NCBI RefSeq assembly: GCF_900142955.1
Contig: NZ_FRCP01000009.1
Coordinates: 221,034 to 285,033, forward strand
Length of the DNA: 64,000 nucleotides
Direction of reading: 5' to 3'
DNA from: Anaerosporobacter mobilis DSM 15930
GTDB taxonomy: Bacteria; Bacillota; Clostridia; Lachnospirales; Lachnospiraceae
In this document: positions 46,594 to 55,234 of the stretch, one piece after another
How positions within the stretch are numbered: the stretch's first letter is position 1
How the letters are laid out: the number at the start of each line of letters is the position of its first letter
Notes under the pieces: model-generated
The model's input: only the letters and a program-made list of their open reading frames with translations
Databases searched by the model: none
Told to the model about the DNA's origin: nothing
Program-made: the position numbers and the translations under genes

Positions 46594-47454
46594 ATTAATA
46601 CTACATATGTATATCGAAAACATCTTAGACAACCACTGAAGCTATTTCTGGCAGGAGTAGGAGTATTCATAGTATTCGTAATCTTGTTATCTGCTGGTTT
46701 ACTATTAACAGAATCAAAACCACTTGATCTTGGTTTTGTTGGTGTTTTTGCAACAGTGATATTTTTTGTAGCAGTCTTAATAACGCTAGAGTTATTATTA
46801 ATCAATGCAGTGCTTTTTAGACGGTTTAAGTATATTAACGTAACGCTAGAGGAACAAGGAATAATCTATACGAATAATAAAAAACAGATATTTATCCCAT
46901 ATGAGGATATCAATCGCATTCAGTTTTCTTCCATAAAATACACAGGAGGTTGGGTGAAAATCGTATATGGAAATGGAAGTGAAAATATACGGTTAACGGT
47001 AGTTCTTGAGAATATTGGTGACTTTATGAGTAAACTTAAGCAGAAGCTTGACGAGCGAAATAAGATGGATGTGTATAATGAAAAGAAATACTTTTCTTTT
47101 TATAAAACAGGAGTTTTTGCGGATGAAAGTTGGGACAGAGTCTATGGAAATATAGGATCACTAATAGTAACCTGTTTAACGTGTGTTGTAATTACCATTG
47201 TAGCTATATTTTCACAAGAAGGGTTTGAATACAATAAAATCTTAATATATGCTAGTTTTCTAGTACCTATAATAGGATATGCAATTGGTGAAATATTAAT
47301 AGGATTTCAAGTACATAAAAGAGTGAAGGCTGATTTTTATCAGTTATTACCGAGAAACAAAGAATTCGAAAAGAAAGCATTCATGATTGGTAACTTTGGA
47401 ATGGCGAGTATCTATCTGATCGTTTTGATACTTATCAATGTGACAGTATATTAA
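46594..47454 (+). CDS. Membrane protein with PH-like cytosolic domain, unknown
   Basis: About 286 residues with four hydrophobic segments (about 18-40, 55-78, 185-205, 215-235, plus one near the C-terminus at 268-286). The stretch between the first and second pairs (about 85-160) is beta-rich (VTLEEQGIIYTNN, FIPYEDINRIQFSS) and resembles a bacterial PH-like domain (YcxB/DUF304 type). The start is odd: the strong GAAGGGGG site points to ATT at 46594, whereas the first TTG at 46570 has no ribosome site and no ATG occurs early. No operon partner is evident. Confidence 0.7.
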   Translation: MNTTYVYRKHLRQPLKLFLAGVGVFIVFVILLSAGLLLTESKPLDLGFVGVFATVIFFVAVLITLELLLINAVLFRRFKYINVTLEEQGIIYTNNKKQIFIPYEDINRIQFSSIKYTGGWVKIVYGNGSENIRLTVVLENIGDFMSKLKQKLDERNKMDVYNEKKYFSFYKTGVFADESWDRVYGNIGSLIVTCLTCVVITIVAIFSQEGFEYNKILIYASFLVPIIGYAIGEILIGFQVHKRVKADFYQLLPRNKEFEKKAFMIGNFGMASIYLIVLILINVTVY

Positions 47455-47631
47455 TTATTAAAACTTAAATTGGTTAATTTACCCTATCTTTACGTAATCT
47501 TGTACTAAAACTTAATATTCCTCCCTTAGGATATTAATAAGGTCAACATCTACCCAATAAGTAAACAGTAGAACAAAGTTCTAGAACGTGGTCAGGTGAT
47601 GCCTATATTGTATAATAGGGAGGAATTTTTG

Positions 47632-49188
47632 ATGGTATGCTTTATTAAAAAACATGCGAAAAAGATAACAAGTTTAGTCTTAATTGGTGCATTAGCTTTA
47701 TCTACAGTATTCTATGGATTTAGTGATAAGACCAAGACAGTAGAAGCTAAGACAGACAAGACAACAAATGTAACAACTGTAGGAAACACGAAAGCACCAA
47801 AGTATGTATTTTTCTTCATCGGTGATGGGATGAGTTTCCCACAAGTTCAAATAACTTCTGATTACCTTGGTGCAATTAAACAAAACTCATCGAGTGAAAT
47901 ACTATCTGGTAACAAATATCTTAACTTTATGAAATTCGATACGGTAGGTTCAGCTGTTACATACGATTCATCATCCTTTTGTCCAGACTCTGCCTCTACT
48001 GCAACGTCATTGTCAACGGGGCATAAAACTTACAGTGGTGTAATCAATATGGACGAAACAAAGTCAGTTTCTTATGAAACAATAGCTGAGAAGTTAAAGA
48101 AACAACTAGGATATAAAGTAGGCATTATATCAAGTGTTAATATTAACCATGCAACTCCAGCAGCTTATTATGCACACCAAGCGAGTAGAAACAACTATTA
48201 TGAAATTGGAACTGAGATGGTAAGCAGTGGATTTGAGTACTTTGCAGGTGGTGAAATCAAACAACCAACGGGTGCTAAGAATGATCAAAAGAGCATATAT
48301 GATCTGGCTAAAACTGCTGGTTATAAAGTGGTAACAACACAGCAAGAAGCGAAAGCTTTGAATTCTAAGTCGGGTAAAGCAATCGTAATTGGTGAGACAA
48401 TTGCAGATGGTGGAGCTCTTTCTTATGATATTGATCGTAAATCAGATGAATGGTCATTAGCTGAATATGTTAGAACAGGAATCAATGTATTAGATAACAA
48501 AAAAGGTTTCTTTATGATGGTTGAAGGTGGTAAGATTGACTGGGCTTGCCATGCTAATGATGCAGGATCAACAATTAAAGATACTGTGGCTCTTGCTGAT
48601 GCTGTTGATGTAGCTCTTAGCTTCTATAACAAACATAAAGAGGAGACCTTAATTATTGTAACAGGAGACCATGAAACTGGTGGTTTATCAATTGGGTATG
48701 CAGGAACAGACTATGATACATTCCTTACTAACTTAGTAAATCAAAAGATTTCTTATGCGAAATTCGATAGTGATTATGTAGCAAACTACAAAAAGAACAA
48801 TACAGCATTCGAATCTGTATTGCAAGATATCAAGAAAAATTTCGGGTTACTAACCTCAAGCGATGTTGATGCTGCAAAGTATCCAAAACTTGTATTGACA
48901 AATTATGAATATAATAAATTATATCAAGCATATCAAAAGACGTTAGGAAAATCTAAGGTAACTTTGGATAAGCAGGAGGAGTATGTCTTATATGGAACGT
49001 ACGAACCTTTAACTGTTACGATTACACATATACTTAATAATAAATCGGGAATTAATTTTAGCACATATGCACATACCGGACTTCCAGTACCAGTATTTGC
49101 GAAAGGATTAGGATCAAACGTATTCGAAGGATACTATGATAACACAAGCGTATATACTAAGCTTGCGTCCTTGTTAAATATCAAATAA
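47632..49188 (+). CDS. phoA: Secreted alkaline phosphatase
   Basis: 518 residues from ATG at 47632 with GGGAGG ten bases upstream; the longer frame to 47596 lacks a site. A Sec signal peptide covers about 1-33. Metal and active-site blocks of the PhoA family are all present: FFIGDGMS near residue 62, DSASTATSLSTGHKT near 117 (catalytic serine in the D-S-A motif), NHATPAAYYAHQ near 174, EGGKIDWACHANDAG near 298, TGDHETGG near 344 and the last histidine in YAHTGLPV near 484. It liberates phosphate from organic phosphates outside the cell. A YibE/F gene follows three bases after the stop. No Pho box is recognised. Confidence 0.94.
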   Translation: MVCFIKKHAKKITSLVLIGALALSTVFYGFSDKTKTVEAKTDKTTNVTTVGNTKAPKYVFFFIGDGMSFPQVQITSDYLGAIKQNSSSEILSGNKYLNFMKFDTVGSAVTYDSSSFCPDSASTATSLSTGHKTYSGVINMDETKSVSYETIAEKLKKQLGYKVGIISSVNINHATPAAYYAHQASRNNYYEIGTEMVSSGFEYFAGGEIKQPTGAKNDQKSIYDLAKTAGYKVVTTQQEAKALNSKSGKAIVIGETIADGGALSYDIDRKSDEWSLAEYVRTGINVLDNKKGFFMMVEGGKIDWACHANDAGSTIKDTVALADAVDVALSFYNKHKEETLIIVTGDHETGGLSIGYAGTDYDTFLTNLVNQKISYAKFDSDYVANYKKNNTAFESVLQDIKKNFGLLTSSDVDAAKYPKLVLTNYEYNKLYQAYQKTLGKSKVTLDKQEEYVLYGTYEPLTVTITHILNNKSGINFSTYAHTGLPVPVFAKGLGSNVFEGYYDNTSVYTKLASLLNIK

Positions 49189-49191
49189 CAT

Positions 49192-50385
49192 ATGGATAAA
49201 GTATTAAAGTATAAGAAACATCTGATCGAATCAAGCCCAGTACTAGTAAGTTTGCTAATTCTGTTAGTACTCCTATTCATACCAACTGGATTTGAAGACG
49301 CGTTACTCTATAAGGGAACAGAACGTTGCAAAGTAGAGGTAATCCGTGTAGATAATAACAATATATTAGACACTGGCTTGGTTCGATCAGGTGAGCAGAC
49401 ATGTGAAGTGAAGGTACTCGAGGGCAGATTCAAAGGAAGAACGGTTCAAGGCGTTAATGTCTTGAACGGTTCCTTAGAGTCTGATAAGATTTTTGTAGCT
49501 GGAGACAAAGCCTTCGTGTTAATTGATTACTCGGGTGAAGATATAAGATATGTTAATATGATTGATCATTATCGTTTAGATAATGAGTTGATTCTTGCTG
49601 CTATTTTTGTATTGCTTTTGGTATTATTTGCTGGTAAAACGGGACTACGTGCACTCTTATCCTTTGTCATTACCGTACTTGCTATCTGGAAGGTATTGAT
49701 ACCGCAATATTTACAAGGAAGAAATCCTGTATTAGTAGGCTTGGTAATTACCATATCACTAACTATAATTATTATAGCTCTTGTATATGGGTTCAATAAA
49801 AAGACGTTATCGGCGGTATCTGGCTCTATGTTAGGCATTCTGACAACTTGTATATTGGGAATGATCTTCACGGATCTGTTCAATATTCATGGAGCCGTTA
49901 TGTCCTCCTCAGAGAGTCTACTTTATAGTGGATATCAGCATTTAAGCCTAACTAAGATCTTTATGGCGAGTATATTCATTGGGTCTTCTGGGGCAATAAT
50001 GGATTTAGCTGTTGATATTACGAGTGCGGTGAATGAGGTAGTTGAAAACTGTCCAACCATTAATAGGTGGGAGGCAATTCGCTCGGGTATTCATGTAGGT
50101 AAAGCAGTAATGGGAACGATGACAACAACATTACTATTGGCTTATTCTGGTGGTTATGTGGCTTTATTAATGGTATTCATGGCACAAGGTACACCAATTT
50201 TGAATATCTTAAACTATAAGTATGTGGCAGCAGAGATTTTACATACAATAATAGGAAGTTTTGGATTAATTACCGTAGCACCATTTACAGCTATGACAGC
50301 AGGAATTTTACTGACGAAGAAGAAAAAAGAGAATGAGAAAGAAGTTTGTCTGGAAATAGATACAGTAGAACAAATAACGGAGTAA
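49192..50385 (+). CDS. YibE/F family membrane protein (third copy)
   Basis: 397 residues with one N-terminal helix (about 16-33), a beta-rich external region (about 45-122) and six or seven further helices. The family core is SSGAIMDLAVDITSAVNE near residue 263 and VGKAVMGTMTTTLLLAY near residue 300. It starts three bases after phoA and has no Shine-Dalgarno of its own, so it is probably translated by coupling to phoA. It is a single-gene form, unlike the tandem pair at 27.7 kb. The role is unknown; the phoA link hints at phosphate metabolism. Confidence 0.87.
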   Translation: MDKVLKYKKHLIESSPVLVSLLILLVLLFIPTGFEDALLYKGTERCKVEVIRVDNNNILDTGLVRSGEQTCEVKVLEGRFKGRTVQGVNVLNGSLESDKIFVAGDKAFVLIDYSGEDIRYVNMIDHYRLDNELILAAIFVLLLVLFAGKTGLRALLSFVITVLAIWKVLIPQYLQGRNPVLVGLVITISLTIIIIALVYGFNKKTLSAVSGSMLGILTTCILGMIFTDLFNIHGAVMSSSESLLYSGYQHLSLTKIFMASIFIGSSGAIMDLAVDITSAVNEVVENCPTINRWEAIRSGIHVGKAVMGTMTTTLLLAYSGGYVALLMVFMAQGTPILNILNYKYVAAEILHTIIGSFGLITVAPFTAMTAGILLTKKKKENEKEVCLEIDTVEQITE

Positions 50386-50419
50386 TAAGAAGCGTAAGTA
50401 TATTTTTTAATATACTAAG

Positions 50420-50450
50420 GGCAGTTTTCAATTAAGAAAGCTGCCTTTTT
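50420..50450 (+). terminator. Terminator after the YibE/F gene
   Basis: GGCAGTTTTC (50420-50429) and GAAAGCTGCC (50436-50445) form a ten-pair stem with one wobble, followed by TTTTT. Confidence 0.88.
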
Positions 50451-50515
50451 GTATTTTAAATGTTTGTGAATTACTATATAATAGAAGAAACCGTTTAGGC
50501 TATTAGATAATAAAC

Positions 50516-50792
50516 TGATTCGGGTGTCAAAAGGCCTCTTTATATTTTGAATCGTCAATTTGCACAATTTATATATAACCTGACTAATGTGATGCAGAAC
50601 ATAGTTTGGTGAGCAACTGTATGAAGTCGTTGGTACTTCGGCTCTGTATTTTAGAGCCTTACGTACCACTACGAACTTCATTCAAGCGAGAGCTGGTTGC
50701 GAATAAACTATGTTTTGCATCACATACTCAGGTTTTTGAATGTGCGAATTGACAAAGGCAAGTTTTTTGGAGGGCTTTTGACACCTGAATCA
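50516..50792 (+). repeat. Long structured inverted-repeat element, copy A
   Basis: A 277-base element in which most bases pair in nested stems. The outer 23-position stem joins 50516-50538 with 50770-50792 (one mismatch, one wobble). Next come 13 pairs (50554-50566 with 50741-50753), five pairs (50579-50583 with 50728-50732) and a 21-pair stem (50587-50607 with 50705-50725). The core then holds GCAAC/GTTGC (50613, 50696), ATGAAGT/ACTTCAT (50621, 50675), TGGTAC/GTACCA (50631, 50663), GGCTCT/AGAGCC (50640, 50653) and AGC-GAGA-GCT (50685-50694), a GNRA-type tetraloop. Copy B at 62247 shares core and stems. No protein frame fits. It is probably a structured RNA or mobile palindromic element; the family is unknown to me. 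Confidence 0.85.
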
Positions 50793-50931
50793 TACACTCA
50801 AACTTCGCACGTAGTCAGTACTTTGCTGACGTGTTTAGATAGTTTTTCTTATGAACATAGATTAGTTACTCTAAATGAAGTTTTGTATATGCAAAATTTG
50901 AGTAAATAAGTATATTAAGGGAGGTAGTTTT

Positions 50932-51753
50932 GTGATTATTGATACGCATGTGCATATTGGGGATGACAGAAGATTTGTATTGACGGAAGAAATGGTTATG
51001 GAGTCTATGATAAAATATAATATTGACTATTCCGTTGTTTCTAATATTGAAGGGGTTGAATTTGATGGAGATTTGAAAGAGATTCCAGGAAGGTTACAAA
51101 TCACCCAAAAAGATGTTTTTGAGAGAACATTACGTTTTGCTAAGAAGCATTCTAAATATATTGGTGTGATGCCGTGGATAAAACCACATACGGAGACGGT
51201 TGACGAAGATTTTCTAAGATTAATGGAGGAGAATCAGTCATTGATACATGGAATAAAACTTCATTCCTTTCATTCAAAGACCGCCATGGATGCGGATTGT
51301 GTGAAACCATATATAGAATTAGCTAGAAAGTATGATATACCAATGACTTGCCATACAGGTGGATGTGAGGAAGCGGATCCAATTCATGTGTATAATGCTG
51401 CCAAAGCAAATCCAGATGTGCGATTTGTTATGGTTCATATGGGATTAGGCACAGACAATCAAAAAGCAATTAATCTTATGGAAGATGCAGAGAATCTATA
51501 TGCGGATACAACATGGGTTCCTATGGAAACAACGATTAAAGTAATGGAACGATATGGTAGCAAACGAATTGTATTTGGTAGTGACAGCCCGGTTGATGGT
51601 ATGGATACCTACTATTGCAATCCGAAAGGAGAGCCATCACTTTATCAAGATTACTTTAACAAATTAGAAGATATAATAGGTAAGGTTGCATATGAGGATT
51701 TGATGTATCGAAATGCAATTAAGATATTTAATATATCTGATAAATGTGAATAA
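50932..51753 (+). CDS. Amidohydrolase family protein
   Basis: 273 residues from GTG at 50932 behind GGGAGG. The TIM-barrel amidohydrolase-2 fold is shown by the metal motif THVHIGD at residues 5-11, IKLHSFH near 105, TCHTGG near 138, VHMGLG near 163 and the catalytic aspartate in FGSDSP near 217. Relatives decarboxylate or hydrolyse small organic acids and lactones. The substrate is not predictable here. It lies directly after structured element A and 59 bases before the HD-domain gene. Confidence 0.85.
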   Translation: MIIDTHVHIGDDRRFVLTEEMVMESMIKYNIDYSVVSNIEGVEFDGDLKEIPGRLQITQKDVFERTLRFAKKHSKYIGVMPWIKPHTETVDEDFLRLMEENQSLIHGIKLHSFHSKTAMDADCVKPYIELARKYDIPMTCHTGGCEEADPIHVYNAAKANPDVRFVMVHMGLGTDNQKAINLMEDAENLYADTTWVPMETTIKVMERYGSKRIVFGSDSPVDGMDTYYCNPKGEPSLYQDYFNKLEDIIGKVAYEDLMYRNAIKIFNISDKCE

Positions 51754-51812
51754 AATCAATATGTTGAATGAACACTTATAGATAGTAGAGTTGATTAAGG
51801 AGAAAAGTTACC

Positions 51813-52436
51813 ATGTCAATGACAAACCAGTCGGAGAAAGAAAATCCATTTCGCGAAATCACAAAACATTTACTAGAAGATGAAACGCCATCTATCTATC
51901 TTAATAGCATATGGAAGGAGTCATGGTTTCAGCAATTTCCTTTTACTATGTTATATGAATTAAGAGGGACAAAACAATCGCCTATACATCATCCAGAAGG
52001 TGATGTTTGGAATCATACGTTATTAGTAGTGGATCAAGCAGCAAAATTAAAAGAATTAAGTAAGAATCCGCTGGTATTTATGTGGGCAGCACTTTTACAT
52101 GATATAGGAAAACCCAAAACAACAAGGGTTAAGAAAGGAAAAATAACAGCCTATAATCATGATACAGTAGGAGAGAAACTTGCGATAGAGTTTCTTGAAG
52201 CTTGCGAAAAGGATAGTGAATTTATCGAAGAAGTTAGTAATTTAATCCGTTATCATATGCATATCTTGTTTGTTGTGCGAAACCTTCCATTTGCAGATAA
52301 AAAAGGTTTGCTAAGAAAAACAGATGTAAGAGAAGTTGCTTTGCTTGGATATTGCGATAGAATGGGAAGAACGAATCAAGATGAACGAAAGATTAAAGAA
52401 GAAGTTAAGCAATTCTACCATCTAATGACGAAATAA
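51813..52436 (+). CDS. HD-domain phosphohydrolase
   Basis: 207 residues behind AAGGAG. Motif blocks of the HDIG type are visible: HHPEGDVWNHTLLVV near residue 59, LLHDIGKPKTT near residue 96, NHDTVGEKLA near 113 and RYHMHI near 144. These bind two metals and hydrolyse nucleotides or nucleotide second messengers; similar proteins are annotated as tRNA nucleotidyltransferase-like HD domains. There is no nucleotidyltransferase part here, so it is a stand-alone HD protein. The preceding gene is 59 bases upstream. Confidence 0.83.
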   Translation: MSMTNQSEKENPFREITKHLLEDETPSIYLNSIWKESWFQQFPFTMLYELRGTKQSPIHHPEGDVWNHTLLVVDQAAKLKELSKNPLVFMWAALLHDIGKPKTTRVKKGKITAYNHDTVGEKLAIEFLEACEKDSEFIEEVSNLIRYHMHILFVVRNLPFADKKGLLRKTDVREVALLGYCDRMGRTNQDERKIKEEVKQFYHLMTK

Positions 52437-52646
52437 GTATTAAAGAATTGCCAAAATCCTCTCCATGTCGAAAATATACCGGTGTATTAAGACTGCCTAC
52501 TTTTTCATAAGAAATATAAGCAAGGTGTTTTTACTGACGAATAGCATATTCTTGTGCTATGAATCTTCAATTTTTCTTCTTTATTAATACTGAAAAACAA
52601 TGGTAAAATATAAGAAACAATGATTTTAGGTGGTGAAGGCTGACAT

Positions 52647-53723
52647 ATGGACGAAAACGAGAAGGTGGGAACGAATAAGAGATTCATAATGGCTGGTGTG
52701 TTGTGTGTAGTGTTTATGCTTACTTGTACAATTGGTGGAATCATATTCTTCAAGATACAGATCAATAAAAGTGCCGCATACCGCCAAGCCAATACATATA
52801 AAAGTTACGAAAAATACTATGTAATGATACCATCAGAACAAAAATCCTCTTTTTGGGAAGCTGTGTATGAGGCGGCAGGTGAGATGGCCAATGAAAATGA
52901 TGCCTATCTAGAGATGTTTGGTACTAATCTTAGCGAAGGATATTCAGAAACACAATTGATGCGCATGGCAATTGAATCTAATGTTGACGGTATTATCTTA
53001 GAAGCAAATGAAGCTGAGGAGATGACAGCTTTGATTAATGAAGCAGTAGAGCGAGGAATTCCAGTTGTTACTGCTATGAAAGATAATACGCAAAGTGAAC
53101 GACAAAGTTATGTAGGAATAAGTAGTTATAATCTTGGCAGAGAATACGGAAAACAAGTACTTGGATTGGTGAAACAATATGAGAAAAGAGAAGGAAATAG
53201 TATTGATTCAATCCTTAATGTAATGGTTTTGATTGATGCCAATGCAGAAGATACAAGTCAGAATATGATTTATTCTTCTATTCAAGAGACAATAGAAGGT
53301 ATGAATAAAAGTGGCCAAAAGATTTCGATTTCTGCCAAAGCACTTAATAGCCAGGGAGCATTTGCAGCAGAAGAAGCAATTCGTGACATCTTCATGGGAG
53401 AAGATGAACTTCCAGATATCATTATCTGTTTAAATGAGATTAATACGACTTGTGTGTACCAAGCTGTTGTTGACTATAATAAAGTAGGTGCAATTAATAT
53501 AATCGGATATTATGATTCTCAAACGATCCTTAAGGCAATCGAGAGAAATGTTATCTATGCAACCGTTTCGGTTGATGCGAAAGCACTCGGAGAGTACTGT
53601 TTAGAGGCACTTACGGAATATGATCAGATGGGACATGTAAGTAATTATTACGCCGTTGATACGACAGTAATTCATGCAGATAATGTAAGCGAATATCTAG
53701 GAGGTGCTGCTAGTGAAGAATAA
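52647..53723 (+). CDS. Membrane-anchored sugar-binding protein of a sensory system
   Basis: 358 residues. Unlike the lipoproteins downstream it has no lipobox: one uncleaved helix (about 13-37) holds it in the membrane, followed by a type I periplasmic-binding domain (about 55-350; YVMIPSEQKSSFWEAVYEA, VDGIILEANE, IPVVTAMKD). This is the layout of XylFII-type proteins that, with a LytS-like kinase, sense D-xylose in clostridia. The kinase gene overlaps its end by 11 bases. A sugar sensor role is inferred from order and anchor; the ligand is unknown. GGTGGTGA lies before the ATG. Confidence 0.85.
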   Translation: MDENEKVGTNKRFIMAGVLCVVFMLTCTIGGIIFFKIQINKSAAYRQANTYKSYEKYYVMIPSEQKSSFWEAVYEAAGEMANENDAYLEMFGTNLSEGYSETQLMRMAIESNVDGIILEANEAEEMTALINEAVERGIPVVTAMKDNTQSERQSYVGISSYNLGREYGKQVLGLVKQYEKREGNSIDSILNVMVLIDANAEDTSQNMIYSSIQETIEGMNKSGQKISISAKALNSQGAFAAEEAIRDIFMGEDELPDIIICLNEINTTCVYQAVVDYNKVGAINIIGYYDSQTILKAIERNVIYATVSVDAKALGEYCLEALTEYDQMGHVSNYYAVDTTVIHADNVSEYLGGAASEE

Positions 53724-55194
53724 ACTACTACGTATTACCTTACAGACAAAACTTTTACTAGCATTCGTTGCAACGACACTAATAATACTTATGGTAAATG
53801 TGTACATGTATTATAACATCAATCAGATGATAACCCAGTTAGATGAGATCTATCTTAGTAATGTTAGTTTGAATGAACTAACAGAATCCTTGCTTGATGT
53901 TCAAGATAATATGACGGATTATCTCAATACGAAAACCTCAGATGCTATGGAGGAATATTATCGCGCGGAACAAGAATATTCCAATAAAATAAATAAGCTG
54001 AATAACATAACAACAAACAATCGTTTACAACGAATGGAGAAGAATATCCGTAATATCTCTGATAGTTATCTAGAGATGACAAATCAAACAATTGAGGCTA
54101 AGAGAGGTCGAAATGTAGAGAAGTATAAGATTCGATACGAGAAAGCCACGGAGCTATATGAATATATCTGTACCTACATATATAGTTTAAATAATGAGCA
54201 GTTTATGGAGAATACGGGAAGTTATAAAATCCTGTCGCTATCCTTACGATATACCGAATATGTTAGCCTAACAATATTACTAGTAATAGCATTTTGCAAT
54301 ATTGTTATAATCACTATTATAACGAAGAGTATCACAAAACCAATTCGTAGATTAGCAGAGAAAGCAAATCAAGTTGCCAAGGGAAATCTTGAAGTGCAAT
54401 TAGTTGAGGTGCGAACCCATGATGAGATTGCTGTAGTAGGTAAAGCTTTCAATAAGATGGTAATATCATTGAAGGAGTATATTAATCAAATTAAAGATAG
54501 CATGGAAAAAGAAAGACAGATGAAGGAAAGAGAGTTTATGATGGAGACGCATCTTAAGGATGCACAGCTTAGATACCTACAAGCACAGATTAATCCTCAT
54601 TTTCTCTTTAATACTTTAAACGCAGGAGCTCAGTTAGCCATGATGGAAGAGGCTGACCGAACTTATGAATACATACAGAATGTAGCTGAATTTTTTCGAT
54701 ATAATGTGAAGAAGAATAAAGAAACCGTTACATTAGCAGAAGAGATAGAGTTAGTGGATAATTATATCTATATCTTAAATGTTCGATTCTCTGGAGACAT
54801 TCACTACGAGAAGCGAATAGAAGAAGAAGTGAAAGGTCAGTTGTCACGTATTCAAATACCTAGTATGATTTTACAGCCGATTGTGGAGAATTGTATCAAT
54901 TATGGGATACGTAATATTGAATGGCAAGGGCTTGTTGTCTTGTCCGTATACGAGAGGGAGAATTATGTATGCATTAGTATTAAAGACAACGGGATTGGAA
55001 TATCGAAAGAGATGCTTTCTGGTATTATGAACAGTCAATTAAAAGAGTCAGATGTTTCAACGGATTCTAATGGGGTTGGTCTCAATAATGTTATTAGTAG
55101 GCTGCAATTGTTCTTTGATGATGAAGATGCTTTTGAAATTCTTAGTGATGGGGAAAACCTAGGAACAGAAGTTATTATTAGCATACCAAATTAG
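53713..55194 (+). CDS. LytS/YesM-type sensor histidine kinase
   Basis: 493 residues from GTG at 53713, nine bases after AGGAGG; the codon at 53704 would touch the site. Helix 1 lies at about 13-34 and helix 2 at about 187-208, enclosing a helical external region (about 35-185). HAMP follows (about 209-262), then the His_kinase domain with NPHFLFNTLNAG near residue 295 (phospho-accepting histidine) and HATPase boxes QPIVENCINYG near 392 and DNGIGI near 424. It probably transmits the state of the anchored binding protein to the response regulator 40 bases downstream. Confidence 0.93.
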   Translation: MKNKLLRITLQTKLLLAFVATTLIILMVNVYMYYNINQMITQLDEIYLSNVSLNELTESLLDVQDNMTDYLNTKTSDAMEEYYRAEQEYSNKINKLNNITTNNRLQRMEKNIRNISDSYLEMTNQTIEAKRGRNVEKYKIRYEKATELYEYICTYIYSLNNEQFMENTGSYKILSLSLRYTEYVSLTILLVIAFCNIVIITIITKSITKPIRRLAEKANQVAKGNLEVQLVEVRTHDEIAVVGKAFNKMVISLKEYINQIKDSMEKERQMKEREFMMETHLKDAQLRYLQAQINPHFLFNTLNAGAQLAMMEEADRTYEYIQNVAEFFRYNVKKNKETVTLAEEIELVDNYIYILNVRFSGDIHYEKRIEEEVKGQLSRIQIPSMILQPIVENCINYGIRNIEWQGLVVLSVYERENYVCISIKDNGIGISKEMLSGIMNSQLKESDVSTDSNGVGLNNVISRLQLFFDDEDAFEILSDGENLGTEVIISIPN

Positions 55195-55234
55195 CGCTAT
55201 TAACTTAAGTAAATACATCGGGAGGAATAGTATA

